Shown here: positions 46,897-56,872 of the stretch, in pieces
Position numbering within the stretch: the first letter of the stretch is position 1
Layout of the letters: every line of letters starts with the position of its first letter
NCBI GenBank assembly: GCA_903839675.1
Contig: CAIMDB010000032.1
Span: 1 to 64,000 of the forward strand
Direction: 5' to 3'
Length of the DNA: 64,000 bases
Origin: an uncultured Sphingomonadales bacterium
GTDB taxonomy: Bacteria; Pseudomonadota; Alphaproteobacteria; Sphingomonadales; Sphingomonadaceae
Made by a program: the position numbers and the translations under genes
The notes under the pieces: model-generated
What the model was told of the DNA's origin: nothing
Databases searched by the model: none
What the model saw: the letters and a program-made list of their open reading frames with translations, nothing else

Positions 46897-47441
46897 TCCC
46901 GGTCCATCTGCGGGCCGAGCGTTGCGTCCAAATCCCGGGGACGGATCATTCGGGTAAATGTCGCCTTGCCGGTGGCAACCGCACTCCAGTTGTCCGCCTC
47001 AAACTGCAATTCTGCAGCCGCCGCCGTGGGGAATTTCATCTCCACCTCATCGCGCAGAAGATCTCCGGCCACATCGGGCACCAGCATCAGAATCAAATCT
47101 TCCAGCCCCGGATTGTGCCCGCACATCAGCACCGACGAGACCTCATCCGGCAAGTCCTGCACAACATCGAGCAGCGTCGCGCCGGACGCCAGATAGATGC
47201 GGCGGTCCCAATTGGGGTGGAGGATCTCACCATAGCCTTCCCACAGCGCGTCAAGCGTTTCGGTGCAGCGCACAGCGGGCGAGGACATCACATAGTCGAA
47301 CGTCCAGCCCTTTGAGCGCAAGTGACGCCCGATAAGCTTGGCGCCTTTGACGCCGCGTTCATTGATCGGCCGGTCAAAATCGCGGGAGACAGGCGCGTCC
47401 CAACCCGATTTGGCGTGGCGAAAGAGGGTGAGCGTCTTCAT
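46893..47441 (-). CDS. SixA-type histidine phosphatase
   Basis: 182 residues. LFRHAKSGWDAPVSRDFDRP has the phospho-His nucleophile region, and MCGHNPGLEDL the second catalytic His. SixA-like phosphatases act on phosphohistidine proteins; the target is unknown. ATG 47441 overlaps the helicase stop (ATGA). Confidence 0.9.
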   Translation of the reverse strand: MKTLTLFRHAKSGWDAPVSRDFDRPINERGVKGAKLIGRHLRSKGWTFDYVMSSPAVRCTETLDALWEGYGEILHPNWDRRIYLASGATLLDVVQDLPDEVSSVLMCGHNPGLEDLILMLVPDVAGDLLRDEVEMKFPTAAAAELQFEADNWSAVATGKATFTRMIRPRDLDATLGPQMDRD

Positions 47442-50251
47442 GGTGCCGTTTCATGCGGCAAAGCGATGGCGTTTGGAAGGGTGGATTGCGTCCGCAGTAC
47501 TTCCAAAACCGCGTCGTCCAACGTCATGCGCCGCACGGGCGTGCCCGGCGGAAAGGCCGACAGCAACCGCGAGGGGACGGCAGAGGAGAGCAGCACGAAG
47601 ATACCGCGATCTTCCTGCCGCCGAATGAGGCGACCAAAGGCTTGCGCCATACGCGCGCGGATCAACCGGTCATCATAAAGCGACCCACCGCCTGCCGCCC
47701 GGCGGGCAGTTTGGAGCACCGTCGGCTTGGGCCAAGGCACGCCTTCCATCACCACCATCCGCAGCGACTCCCCCGGTACATCCACCCCGTCCCGCAGCGC
47801 ATCGGTGCCCAGCAAGCTGGAGCGGGGATCATCACGGAAAATATCTACGAGCGTGCCGGTATCAATCGGGTCCACATGCTGCGCGTAGAGCGGCAGACCA
47901 TCGCGCGCCAAGCGGTCGGCGATGCGCGCATGGACGGCCCGCAGCCGCCGGATCGCAGTAAACAGGCCCAGCGTCCCGCCATTGGAGGCCGCCACCAGCC
48001 GAGCAAAGGCATTGGCGAGTTGCGGCACGTCGCCGCGCTTCACATCGGTGACGATGATGACTTCGGATTGCGCGGCATAGTTGAACGGGCTTTGGGCCTC
48101 GAAATGGACGGGCGGTGCCGACAGGTGCAGCGCACCCGTCCGTGCATCGGCAACGTCCCAGCCCTCCCCGCCTTTGAGGGTCGCCGAGGTGATGAGCGCG
48201 CCGTGCGCAGGCTTGAGCACCGTCGCCGCAAAAGGCCGGGTCGGGTCCAGCCAATGCCGCCTGAGGCCAATATCAACCTCGCGGCCCTCAATCCGATCCA
48301 CCGTCAGCCAATCGACGAAGTCCGGGTCCACCGGCCCGCCCAGCCGCGCGAGCATGGACAGCCAAGCGCCAATGGTATCGACCCGCCAGCTCAGGCTTGC
48401 GCGCGCGCCTTCGACCCGCGCCCGCGCCTGCCCGTCGAGCCAGTCCGGCCCCTCCTCAATCACCGCTTCCAGCCGTCGGCCGAGCGTGACAAGCGGGCGG
48501 AGCAACGCATCGAGGGCCTGACAGGCGGGTTCCACGGCGGTCAACAAAGGTCCGTCCAGCTGGGCGGCCTCTGTCTCCAGCCCATAGCCCGCATCGCCTT
48601 CTGCCGAGCGCGCAAAGACGAGCCCGCGCACGGCCCCCAGCATCGCCTCAATCGGGCCAAAAGGCGCACCTTCGGCAATGCGTTGCAACCAGCCATCCGA
48701 TGGGAGCGCGGCGGCGGCATTTGCCGCTGCCGAAATGGCCGAAGACCCTTCTGAATCGTAGCTCGCCACATCGGCCAGCCGTGCTGCCAGCCCGCGACGG
48801 CGCCCGCGCGACTTTCCTTCGGGGCCGATGATCCAGCGGCGCAGTTCAATGGCCTCCTGCCCCGTCAGGGCGGCTGCAAACATGGTGTCGGCGGCGTCAA
48901 ACAGGTGATGGCCTTCGTCAAACACATAGCGCGTCGGGCGCGTGCCTTCTTCCCGACCGCGCGCGGCGTTGACCATGACAAGCGCATGGTTGGCGACGAC
49001 GAGATCAGCCTGCGCCGAGGCCCGCGCGGCATGTTCGATGAAACACTTCCGGTAATGCGGGCACCCGGCATAAACACATTCGCCGCGCCGGTCGGTGAGT
49101 GCTGTTGAGCCATTGCGCCGGAACAAAGTCGGCAACCAGCCGGGCAGATCGCCCCCCACCATATCACCGTCGCGGCTGAAGGTTGCCCAGCGCGCCACGA
49201 GATGCGCGAGGATCGCCGCCCGCCCGGCAAAGCCGCCCTGCAGCGCATCTTCCAGATTGAGCAGGCAGAGATAATTCTCACGGCCCTTGCGGATCACAAC
49301 CTTGCCGCGTGCCGCCGCCTCACTGCCATAAACGCGCGCCGTCTCCGCCGTCAGCTGGCGTTGCAGCGCCTTGGTATAGGTCGAAATCCAGACAGGCCCG
49401 CCTGCCTGTTCCGCCCAGAGCGAGGCGGGGGCCAGATAGCCCAGCGTCTTTCCGATGCCGGTGCCGGCCTCAGAGATCAGAAGACGCGGCTCATCGCGGG
49501 CGGTGCGGGGCTGGAAGGCAGAGACGGCGGCGCGCGCATAATCCTGCTGCCCTGTGCGCGTCTCAGCCCCTGCGCCCGTGATCTTTGTCAGCCGGTCCAC
49601 CACATCGCGTTCATCAAGGCTGATGGTGCGCGGCGCCGGGCGGACGGGCGCTTCATCCCATTCCGGCAATTTGGAGAACAGCCAGCGTTCATCCTTTGGC
49701 GGCGCCTTGAGCCGGCCCAGCACCAAAGGCGCCCAAGGCCAACGCAAGCGGGCAAGCGATTGTGCCGATGTCCAAGCGCCCTCGCGTTCCGGCCAATCAC
49801 CCGACAGGACATCGAGCAGCTTGGCGGCGGCTTGTTGCAGAATAGCCGGGACATTCGACTCGATAAGCCCCTCCCCTTCAGGGGAGGGGTTGGGGGTGGG
49901 GCGGTCGGGACCATCTCCCAGATGTAGAGTCCCCACCCCAACCCCTCCCCTGAAGGGGAGGGGCTCTAGGTTGAGCGCGCCCATCAAACCCTTCACCGTC
50001 GGCACCATGAAGTGTGCCGGATACAGGAACGCGAACAATTCCAGCAGGTCGAGCCCGGACAATTCCCCATAGCCAAGCCGGGCGGCGACCAGCGGCGCGT
50101 TGAGCATGAGGACAGGCGTTTCCGCCGCGATCGAGATCGCCTCACCCAGGCCCACGGCCCGCGTGCGGCCGTCAGGTGTCGCAATCCAGATGCCGGCATG
50201 GCTTGCATGCAGCGCAGGATAAGGCAAAGGGGCAGGAACAGAGATCGACAC
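47438..50251 (-). CDS. DinG-like ATP-dependent helicase (XPD/Rad3 type) with repeat insert
   Basis: About 937 residues. Start is GTG 50251 or TTG 50269, neither with a clear ribosome site. P-loop EAGTGIGKTLGY (about 262-269), iron-sulfur cysteines in YLCLLN and GECVYAGCPHYRKCF, DEGHH box (DEAH-like), and C-terminal helicase motifs (GTDALRDGVDVPGESLRMVV, and a DRLIRARMAQAFGRLIRR motif). Repairs or unwinds damaged DNA/R-loops. Residues about 96-130 are translated from a palindromic repeat (49867-49964), absent in normal domain layout. Coupled to the sixA-like gene. Confidence 0.88.
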   Translation of the reverse strand: MSISVPAPLPYPALHASHAGIWIATPDGRTRAVGLGEAISIAAETPVLMLNAPLVAARLGYGELSGLDLLELFAFLYPAHFMVPTVKGLMGALNLEPLPFRGGVGVGTLHLGDGPDRPTPNPSPEGEGLIESNVPAILQQAAAKLLDVLSGDWPEREGAWTSAQSLARLRWPWAPLVLGRLKAPPKDERWLFSKLPEWDEAPVRPAPRTISLDERDVVDRLTKITGAGAETRTGQQDYARAAVSAFQPRTARDEPRLLISEAGTGIGKTLGYLAPASLWAEQAGGPVWISTYTKALQRQLTAETARVYGSEAAARGKVVIRKGRENYLCLLNLEDALQGGFAGRAAILAHLVARWATFSRDGDMVGGDLPGWLPTLFRRNGSTALTDRRGECVYAGCPHYRKCFIEHAARASAQADLVVANHALVMVNAARGREEGTRPTRYVFDEGHHLFDAADTMFAAALTGQEAIELRRWIIGPEGKSRGRRRGLAARLADVASYDSEGSSAISAAANAAAALPSDGWLQRIAEGAPFGPIEAMLGAVRGLVFARSAEGDAGYGLETEAAQLDGPLLTAVEPACQALDALLRPLVTLGRRLEAVIEEGPDWLDGQARARVEGARASLSWRVDTIGAWLSMLARLGGPVDPDFVDWLTVDRIEGREVDIGLRRHWLDPTRPFAATVLKPAHGALITSATLKGGEGWDVADARTGALHLSAPPVHFEAQSPFNYAAQSEVIIVTDVKRGDVPQLANAFARLVAASNGGTLGLFTAIRRLRAVHARIADRLARDGLPLYAQHVDPIDTGTLVDIFRDDPRSSLLGTDALRDGVDVPGESLRMVVMEGVPWPKPTVLQTARRAAGGGSLYDDRLIRARMAQAFGRLIRRQEDRGIFVLLSSAVPSRLLSAFPPGTPVRRMTLDDAVLEVLRTQSTLPNAIALPHETAP
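49867..49964. repeat. In-frame palindromic repeat within the helicase gene
   Basis: Arms 49867-49901 and 49931-49964 are nearly perfect inverses (one base difference), each itself a small palindrome CCCCTCCCCTTCAGGGGAGG. The 29-bp centre also reads through. The encoded peptide is Pro/Gly-rich (PLPFRGGVGVG to TPNPSPEGEG). Confidence 0.9.
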
Positions 50252-50292
50252 GCGCCGGGATTGGCGCAACTGGAACGAAAGAGCAACACGAA

Positions 50293-51867
50293 GTGACCGA
50301 TTTGCGCGACGCAGCGATGGTTTCCAAGGCCTGGCCCTTTGAAGAGGCGCGCAAGGTGCTCAAACGCCTAGATAAGGATGGCAAAGACGGCCCGGTCATC
50401 TTCGAAACCGGCTATGGTCCATCGGGTCTGCCGCATATCGGCACCTTCAACGAAGTGCTGCGCACGACGATGGTCCGCCGCGCCTTTGAAACGCTGTCAG
50501 ACTTGCCGACCAAGCTCGTCGCCTTTTCCGATGACATGGATGGCCTGCGCAAAGTGCCCGACAATGTCCCTAATCAGGCGATGCTGACCGAACACCTCGG
50601 CAAGCCGCTGACGCGCATTCCCGATCCGTTTGAAAAGTTTGACAGCTTTGCCGCGCACAACAATGCGATGCTGCGCGAATTCCTCGACCGCTTCGGCTTT
50701 GATTATGAGTTTGTGTCATCCACCACCCAATATGAAGGCGGCGTGTTTGACGAGGCGTTGAAGAACGTGCTGCGCCGCTATCAGGCGATCATGGACATCA
50801 TGCTGCCGACGCTGCGCAAGGAACGCGCCGCCACCTATTCGCCCGTGCTGCCAATCAGCCAAAAGTCAGGCATCGTGCTTCAGGTGCCGCTGACGGTTGT
50901 GGACGCAGAGGCCGGTCTCGTCAGCTTTGAGGACGAGGGCGAGACCGTCACCCAATCGATCCTTGGCGGGATGTCCAAGCTACAGTGGAAGGTCGACTGG
51001 GCGATGCGCTGGGTCGCCATCGGCGTTGACTATGAAATGTACGGCAAGGACCTGACCGACAGCGGCATCCAGTCCGGCAAGATCGCGCAGGTCCTTGGCG
51101 GGCGGAAGCCGGAAGGCCTGATCTATGAGATGTTCCTCGACGAAAAGGGCGAGAAGATCTCCAAGTCCAAGGGCAATGGTCTGAGCCTGGAAGATTGGTT
51201 GTCTTACGGAAGCGAAGACAGCCTGGCCTTTTACGCCTATCGCGAACCCAAGAGCGCCAAGCAGTTGCACCTTGGCGTCATCCCGCGCGCGGTGGATGAG
51301 TATTTCCAGTTCCGTGGCAATTATGCAGCGCAACCGATCGAGCAAAAGCTCGGCAACCCGGTGCACCATATTCATAGCGGCCCCGATGGATCCCATGTGC
51401 CCACCGATGTGCCGCCGGTGACTTTCGGCCTGCTGCTCAATCTGGCGGGTGTCATGGGCCCGCACGCAACCGCGCCGCAGGTCTGGGGCTATCTCGCCAA
51501 CTATGTGCCCGATGCGAGTGCGGCGACGCACCCTGAGCTCGCGATGCTCATCAATCTGGCGCTCGCCTATAATCGCGACCATGTCGCCCCGACGCTCCAG
51601 CGCCGCAAGCCTGAGGGTGTCGAGGTTGAGGCGCTGAAGCGGCTTGATGCCGAACTCGCCCCGATGGCGGCGGACACGAGCGCGGAGGACATTCAGAACA
51701 TCGTCTATGAAATCGGCAAGACCGGCGGGTTCGAAAACCTGCGCGACTGGTTTAAGGCGCTCTACGAAACGCTGCTCGGATCGAGCGCAGGGCCACGCAT
51801 GGGCAGCTTCATCGGGCTCTACGGGATTGAGAACACAAGGAAGCTGATCGCGGAAGCTTTGGCGTAA
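50293..51867 (+). CDS. lysS: Class I lysyl-tRNA synthetase
   Basis: 524 residues from GTG 50293. HIGH-type motif GLPHIGTFNE, class I KMSKS as KISKSKGNG, and GYGPSGLPHIG near residue 40 fit the archaeal/alphaproteobacterial class I LysRS. Charges tRNA-Lys. A longer open frame to 50176 runs into the helicase gene and is rejected; ATG 50317 is an alternative start. Confidence 0.95.
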   Translation: MTDLRDAAMVSKAWPFEEARKVLKRLDKDGKDGPVIFETGYGPSGLPHIGTFNEVLRTTMVRRAFETLSDLPTKLVAFSDDMDGLRKVPDNVPNQAMLTEHLGKPLTRIPDPFEKFDSFAAHNNAMLREFLDRFGFDYEFVSSTTQYEGGVFDEALKNVLRRYQAIMDIMLPTLRKERAATYSPVLPISQKSGIVLQVPLTVVDAEAGLVSFEDEGETVTQSILGGMSKLQWKVDWAMRWVAIGVDYEMYGKDLTDSGIQSGKIAQVLGGRKPEGLIYEMFLDEKGEKISKSKGNGLSLEDWLSYGSEDSLAFYAYREPKSAKQLHLGVIPRAVDEYFQFRGNYAAQPIEQKLGNPVHHIHSGPDGSHVPTDVPPVTFGLLLNLAGVMGPHATAPQVWGYLANYVPDASAATHPELAMLINLALAYNRDHVAPTLQRRKPEGVEVEALKRLDAELAPMAADTSAEDIQNIVYEIGKTGGFENLRDWFKALYETLLGSSAGPRMGSFIGLYGIENTRKLIAEALA

Positions 51868-51925
51868 CGGCCCATCCATCGGTTGCGGATCGCGCAGAAA
51901 CGCAAAGAGCGCGGACACACAAGAA

Positions 51926-52015
51926 CCGTTCGTCCTGAGCCTGTCGAAGGACTGTACTTTCCCTCGCTTCGGAGCGGAGAAAAAAACGACCCTTCGACAA
52001 GCTCAGGGTGAGCGG
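51926..52015. repeat. REP-like inverted pair after lysS
   Basis: GTCCTGAGCCTGTCGAAGG and its complement CCTTCGACAAGCTCAGG flank a 45-bp centre with its own small stem. Same unit as in the GTA operon. Confidence 0.85.
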
Positions 52016-52101
52016 TGTAGGGCTAGGAAACCGTCCGCGCCCTCTGCGTCTCTGCGCGAACAAATCCATGCACCGCAGACGCAGCGCACTCCCTCACCCT
52101 G

Positions 52102-52124
52102 CCCTCTCCCTCAAGGGGAGAGGG
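52102..52124. repeat. Short GC-rich hairpin, possible terminator
   Basis: CCCTCTCCC, TCAA loop, GGGGAGAGGG just past the DUF885 gene stop. Resembles the palindrome unit in the helicase gene. No T-run. Confidence 0.55.
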
Positions 52125-52136
52125 TTCAAGACCAGA

Positions 52137-53975
52137 CTACTTCGACGCTGCAATCCAGCTGTCGATCTTCTTCTCCAGCACGGCAAGCGGCAGCGCGCCG
52201 GTACCCAGCACCTGTTCATGGAAGGCGCGGATGTCGAACTTGGCGCCGAGCTCAGCCTCGGCCTTTTTGCGCAGCCGCTGGATGGTGAGCGCGCCGACCT
52301 TATAAGCAAGCGCCTGGCTGGGGATCGCGATGTAGCGTTCGACTTCCGATGTCGCGTCCGTCTTCCCCATGTCGGAATTGGCGAGCATGTAGTCGATCGA
52401 CTGTTCGCGCGTCCAACCCTTGGCGTGGATGCCGGTGTCGACGACAAGCCGCATGGCGCGCAACATCTCATCCGACAGCGTACCAAAGCGCTGATAGGGG
52501 TCTTTGTAGAAGCCCATCTCATAGCCCAAGGTCTCGGAGTAGAGCGCCCAGCCCTCTACATAGGCCGTGTTGCCGCCAAAGCGCATGAACTTGGGCAGCT
52601 TTTCATTTTCCTGCGCAAGGCTGATCTGGAAGTGATGGCCCGGCGCGCCTTCATGCAGATAAAGCGTCGTCATGCCCGGCGTGGTCCGGCTTGGCAGATC
52701 ATAGGCGTTGAAGAAGAAGGTGCCCGGGCGCGAGCCATCGGGCGTGCCGGGTTCATACGATCCACCCGCCTCATATTTCTCGCGGAATTCTTCATAGGGC
52801 TGGATCTTCAGCGGCGCCTTGGGCAGCGTTGAGAAATAGGTGCCGATCTTCCCGTCAACCTGCTTGCCGATGTCATAATAGCCCTGCGTCAGTGCATCGC
52901 GGCTCGTCATCTTGAACTTGGGGTCATTGCGCAGATAGTCGAAGAATTCACTGAGTGTGCCTTTGAAGCCCACCTCGTCCTTCACCTGCTCCATGCCGGT
53001 CTTGATGCGCGTAACTTCAGACAGGCCGAGATTGTGGATCGTCTCTGCATCCATCGGCAGCGTCGTCGTGTTCTCAATGGCCAATTTGTAGAGCTTATCG
53101 CCGCCCTTCATATATTTCAGGCCCGCGCCATCGCGCGCGACGGGCAGATAGTCAGTCTTCAGATAGTCGCGCAGGCGGCGGTAGGCAGGGTAGATGCCCT
53201 GTTCGATTGTCGCCCGGTAATCCGCGGAAAGACGCGCCTTATCCTCTGCCGAGAAACTGGCCGGGAAGTTCTGGACCGGCCCGAAATAGGGAGACTGTTC
53301 CGTCTTCTGCGCCAACTGCGCATCGAGCTGACCAATCACATTGTTGATCGTCATCTTGGTTTCAACAACGCCGGACTTGGCCCCTTCACGGAAGCGGCCA
53401 ACGGCGCGGTCGAGGAAGATGATGAACTCGCGGTGGCGCTTCAGCCCATTTTCATAGTCCTGCACCGTGGCAAAGGGTGCGCCGCCCTTTCCGCTGGAAA
53501 AGGTCGGGTAGAAAGTGTGGAAGCCGAAAAAGTGATTGAGCGGACGGACCACGTTCAGCTTCAAAATGTCCGGCCGGAAGGAAATGGCGGCCTGTTCGGT
53601 CTGCCATTTGAACACATCATAGGCGATCTGGTCCGTCGGGCTGAGCTGCGAACGGTCAATCTTCTTCAAGCGCGCCATGTCGCTGACGTTCGCCCGCTTT
53701 TCAGCGGCGAAATAGGCGTCAGTAATAAAGTCCCCAAAACGGTCGGCATAGCGGAGGTCACCGCGGAAAATGGCAAAGAGCGGATTGCGCCGTTGGGAAC
53801 CTTCATCGCTTTCTTCAAACAGCTTGTGCAGATCACGCGTCGCCTGATTTTGAGCAGGTGCAGCCGCCACCGGGCCGGGCCCGGCCGGGGCCGACATCTG
53901 GGCAAAAGCGGGGGCCGCCATGAGGGCGAGCGGCGAGAGAGTGGTGGCGAGAAACAGAGAAATGGACCGGCGCAT
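52137..53975 (-). CDS. Secreted DUF885 family protein (putative peptidase)
   Basis: 612 residues from ATG 53975 (GGGGAGCG upstream), which begins a signal peptide (MRRSISLFLATTLSPLALMA). DUF885 proteins are predicted metallopeptidase-like. YLHEGAPGHHFQISLAQENE (about residue 470) has the HExxxHH-type metal motif, and GNTAYVEGWALYSETLGYEM its second part. Probably periplasmic. The upstream in-frame extension to 54077 is rejected. Confidence 0.9.
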   Translation of the reverse strand: MRRSISLFLATTLSPLALMAAPAFAQMSAPAGPGPVAAAPAQNQATRDLHKLFEESDEGSQRRNPLFAIFRGDLRYADRFGDFITDAYFAAEKRANVSDMARLKKIDRSQLSPTDQIAYDVFKWQTEQAAISFRPDILKLNVVRPLNHFFGFHTFYPTFSSGKGGAPFATVQDYENGLKRHREFIIFLDRAVGRFREGAKSGVVETKMTINNVIGQLDAQLAQKTEQSPYFGPVQNFPASFSAEDKARLSADYRATIEQGIYPAYRRLRDYLKTDYLPVARDGAGLKYMKGGDKLYKLAIENTTTLPMDAETIHNLGLSEVTRIKTGMEQVKDEVGFKGTLSEFFDYLRNDPKFKMTSRDALTQGYYDIGKQVDGKIGTYFSTLPKAPLKIQPYEEFREKYEAGGSYEPGTPDGSRPGTFFFNAYDLPSRTTPGMTTLYLHEGAPGHHFQISLAQENEKLPKFMRFGGNTAYVEGWALYSETLGYEMGFYKDPYQRFGTLSDEMLRAMRLVVDTGIHAKGWTREQSIDYMLANSDMGKTDATSEVERYIAIPSQALAYKVGALTIQRLRKKAEAELGAKFDIRAFHEQVLGTGALPLAVLEKKIDSWIAASK

Positions 53976-54307
53976 GAAACGCTCCCCTAAGGCGGATGAT
54001 GACACCGGTCCTATCAGGCGTGTCGGCGTCACTCCACCCTGTTCGACCAAAGCCATGTTGATATCGACCAAGCGCACAAAAAAGTGGCCCGGACCTCATG
54101 AGAGACCCGGGCCATCGCCCCTGTGCGAAGGGCGACAAGTGTAACGCCAACAGGGAACACACGTCACATCAATACGCGAGCGGTGACGCGTGTTGCTTAT
54201 CGCCGAGTCGCGCTGAACGGACCCGGAATGGAGTTGTCAGCAATCCGAAAGGCGCGTTTATCTGCCGTTCAGGATGACGTCATGGTGGCCAGTGCGACGC
54301 AGCGACG

Positions 54308-54976
54308 TCAGATCCAGAATTTCTCCCGAAACCATTTGGTCACGATGTATTTCGTCCCCGCGTGGATCGGCAGGCCGGCGTGAAGCGTGGCCGGATTGGG
54401 CGTGCCATCAGCCTGCATATTGTTCCACAGGACGAGCATCGCCCGACGCGGCTGGACGGTCAGGCCAGCAATGGGGAATTCGGTTTCCCCGCCCGATGCG
54501 GGTTCGTTCAGATAGACCATCGCGGTCCAGCTGCGCTGCCCGCCCTGTTTGGCCATATCGTCCCAATAGGTGCTGTTCTTGAAGAAGTGGTCGTGATGCG
54601 CCTTGAACTGCTGGCCAATTTCATAAACTTGCCCCTGTAGCGTTTCCCCATGGCGCGGATCGATGCCCATCAGCGTGCAGATACGGCCTTCGATCTTTTC
54701 GACGAGCGGATCATAAGGGGACAGGTTGCAACTGTCGCTGGTCCGGAAGTCCGGGTCGGGATGTTTGGCAAGCAAGCCCGAGGGCTGACGCCCCTTGTCG
54801 ATCAGGCCCATCAGCTCTTCGCACTCGGTGGGCGACATGAAATCCTGCACGCAATAAAGCGCGAGGTTATTCTGTTCGACAATCTGCGCGCGGCCAGAAG
54901 CCTTCAACTTGCGCGTCACGATCCGGCCAAGATCGGCCAGCCGTTCCTCAGATGATTTCAGCTTGATCTTGGCCAT
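54308..54976 (-). CDS. 2OG-Fe(II) oxygenase, prolyl 4-hydroxylase-like
   Basis: 222 residues. Iron ligands His127-X-Asp129 (FKAHHDHF) and His199 (TLHAGLPI); 2-oxoglutarate-binding Lys209 (GTKYIVTKW). All P4H-family positions are present. It hydroxylates a protein or small molecule; target unknown. Lies 12 bp after the amidohydrolase gene stop. Confidence 0.9.
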   Translation of the reverse strand: MAKIKLKSSEERLADLGRIVTRKLKASGRAQIVEQNNLALYCVQDFMSPTECEELMGLIDKGRQPSGLLAKHPDPDFRTSDSCNLSPYDPLVEKIEGRICTLMGIDPRHGETLQGQVYEIGQQFKAHHDHFFKNSTYWDDMAKQGGQRSWTAMVYLNEPASGGETEFPIAGLTVQPRRAMLVLWNNMQADGTPNPATLHAGLPIHAGTKYIVTKWFREKFWI

Positions 54977-54988
54977 GTGGCTGCTCCG

Positions 54989-56260
54989 TCAGTCGATGAT
55001 GCGGCCACGGGCCATGACAAAGCCGACCTTTTCAAGGTTGCGGACATCCGTCAACGGATCGCCGTCAACCGCGATGATATCCGCTGAATAGCCGGGCGCG
55101 ATTTTGCCAATCTCATTCTCCTTGTCGAGGAGTTTGGCCGCGATCGTCGTCGCACTGGCCAGCGCCTCACGCGGAGTCATGCCACCCCAATCGACCATCA
55201 GCGCAAATTCACCGGCGTTGCGGCCATGTTCAAACACGCCTGCATCTGTCCCAAAGGCAATGGTCACGCCTTCGGCCTTGGCCAGCTTCAGCGCCTTGCC
55301 GGCCTGTGCGACGGCTTCGCGCCCCTTGGCCTCAACCGTCGGCGTGTAAATGCCCTTGCCCAGACGTTCCTTCACGCCATTCAGCGCCATCAGCGTCGGC
55401 ACCATCGCCATGCCGCTCGCCTTCATCGCCTTGACTGCCGCTACGTCGGCAAAGGTGCCATGGTCGGCCGTATCGATGCCGGCCTTCGCCGCGGATTCAA
55501 CGCCGCGCGCGCCATGCGCGTGCGCTGCCACCCGCAGGCCAAGGCTATGCGCGGTATCAGCAATCGCCTTCAGTTCCGGATCGGTGAAATGTTGACCAAG
55601 CCCGCGCCCCTGTTGCGACAATACGCCGCCGGTTGCCGTAATCTTGATGACGTCCGCACCATTCTTGGACGCTTCCCGCACCCGCGCAGCGCACTGGTCC
55701 GGCCCGGTGCAGGTGTTCTTGCCGTCGAGTGCGGCGTTCACCTCCGGGCGGAAGCCAGACACATCGCCATGGCCGCCGATGATCGAAATGGACGTACCCG
55801 CCGCGACAACGCGCGGGCCGGGGATGAGGCCCTTGGCCGTTGCATCGCGCAGGGCAAAGCCGCCGCGCGGGGCCGAGCCCAGATCGCGCACTGTCGTGAA
55901 GCCCGCTTTCACCGTGGTCAGTGCATTCTTTGCACCCACCAGCGCCAGATAATCGTCCGTCACAATCGTTTCGTCACGAAAGTCTCCACCGGGGTCACTC
56001 TCCAGATGGACATGCATGTCGATTAGGCCGGGCAGGACGGTCTTCGTCTTCAAATCGACAACGCGCGCACCCGCCGGGACCGCTGCATAGCCATCAGCAA
56101 TCGAGACAATCTTGCCGTCGGTCACCGTGATCGTGGCGGGGCCAGAGGCAGGCTTGGCTGCATCCGTGATCACGCGCCCTGCATGAAGGACGACCGTTTC
56201 CGCCTGCGCGGCGCCCGATAAGGCCGTTGCTGCCATCATCGCGCCAAGAAAGACTCGCAT
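54989..56260 (-). CDS. Secreted amidohydrolase family metal-dependent hydrolase
   Basis: 423 residues from ATG 56260 (AGGAG upstream), with signal peptide MRVFLGAMMAATALSGAAQA. Metal motif LIDMHVHLESDPGGD, ITATGGV (the Lys position is not conserved as Lys-carbamate in plain view), AAHAHGARGVESA and AFGTDAGVFEHGRN. Imidazolonepropionase/prolidase-like subgroup; substrate unknown. Confidence 0.92.
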   Translation of the reverse strand: MRVFLGAMMAATALSGAAQAETVVLHAGRVITDAAKPASGPATITVTDGKIVSIADGYAAVPAGARVVDLKTKTVLPGLIDMHVHLESDPGGDFRDETIVTDDYLALVGAKNALTTVKAGFTTVRDLGSAPRGGFALRDATAKGLIPGPRVVAAGTSISIIGGHGDVSGFRPEVNAALDGKNTCTGPDQCAARVREASKNGADVIKITATGGVLSQQGRGLGQHFTDPELKAIADTAHSLGLRVAAHAHGARGVESAAKAGIDTADHGTFADVAAVKAMKASGMAMVPTLMALNGVKERLGKGIYTPTVEAKGREAVAQAGKALKLAKAEGVTIAFGTDAGVFEHGRNAGEFALMVDWGGMTPREALASATTIAAKLLDKENEIGKIAPGYSADIIAVDGDPLTDVRNLEKVGFVMARGRIID

Positions 56261-56327
56261 TACATTCTCCTGTTTATCTCTGCGCTTCAATTGCTCAGGC
56301 GATGGGCCCCATGCAAGCGGCAATCGG

Positions 56328-56621
56328 TCAACAGGTCTCCACGGTCAGCGCTTCAATCTCGAGGAGGGTCCGATCCCCGTCAGGCTTCGTGCCCGTCACG
56401 ACGATGTCGGCGACCAAATGACCGGGCAGATCAAACTCATGTTCCGGCAGCATCGCCGCAATCTTGTCAGCGCGGGCAGGGCCGACCGAGAGCGACACCC
56501 AATGGCGCGCGCCGGTGAAGGTGACGCTGGCCCAGGGGCGTTCCCGCGATGCGGGGATTTCAGCCGGCGATGCGAGTTTCAGGAGCGCGTTGGTCAGCGC
56601 GCGGTGGGCATTTGCGGTCAT
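56328..56621 (-). CDS. Hypothetical protein coupled to small HTH-like gene
   Basis: 97 residues with ATG overlapping the upstream stop (ATGA). Contains RPWASVTFTGARHWVSLSVG and a C-terminal Val/Glu-rich strand region. No domain recognised. Sits divergently from the S24 regulator, so it is probably controlled by it. Confidence 0.65.
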   Translation of the reverse strand: MTANAHRALTNALLKLASPAEIPASRERPWASVTFTGARHWVSLSVGPARADKIAAMLPEHEFDLPGHLVADIVVTGTKPDGDRTLLEIEALTVETC

Positions 56622-56812
56622 GGGCGGGCCTCCTTTTCGGCGTCTTGGGTGGCGATGAAATCCCGCACGCGGCGGACGAGGGGGACGCGCATCTCCCGCC
56701 CCGCGCGGACGTCGAAAACGAGCTTTGGGTCGCGCGCGGCCAACCGCCCGAATCGGGCCGGGCGCATCCCCGTCCGCCGCAGGAAAAGCTCAATTTCGCG
56801 CCTGATATTCAC
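56618..56812 (-). CDS. Small basic HTH-like protein, GTG start
   Basis: 64 residues from GTG 56812 with GGGAG eight bases ahead; the open frame to 56935 crosses the S24 promoter and is rejected. EIELFLRRTGMRPARFGRLA then LVFDVRAGREMRV looks like a XRE-type HTH with recognition helix. Possible antirepressor/regulator partner of the divergent S24 protein; this is inference. Confidence 0.65.
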   Translation of the reverse strand: MNIRREIELFLRRTGMRPARFGRLAARDPKLVFDVRAGREMRVPLVRRVRDFIATQDAEKEARP

Positions 56813-56872
56813 CTTTTGTTCTCCCTCATCTTTCCATCGAGTCGCGTTAGGATTTTTCCTTTTTTCACCGCC

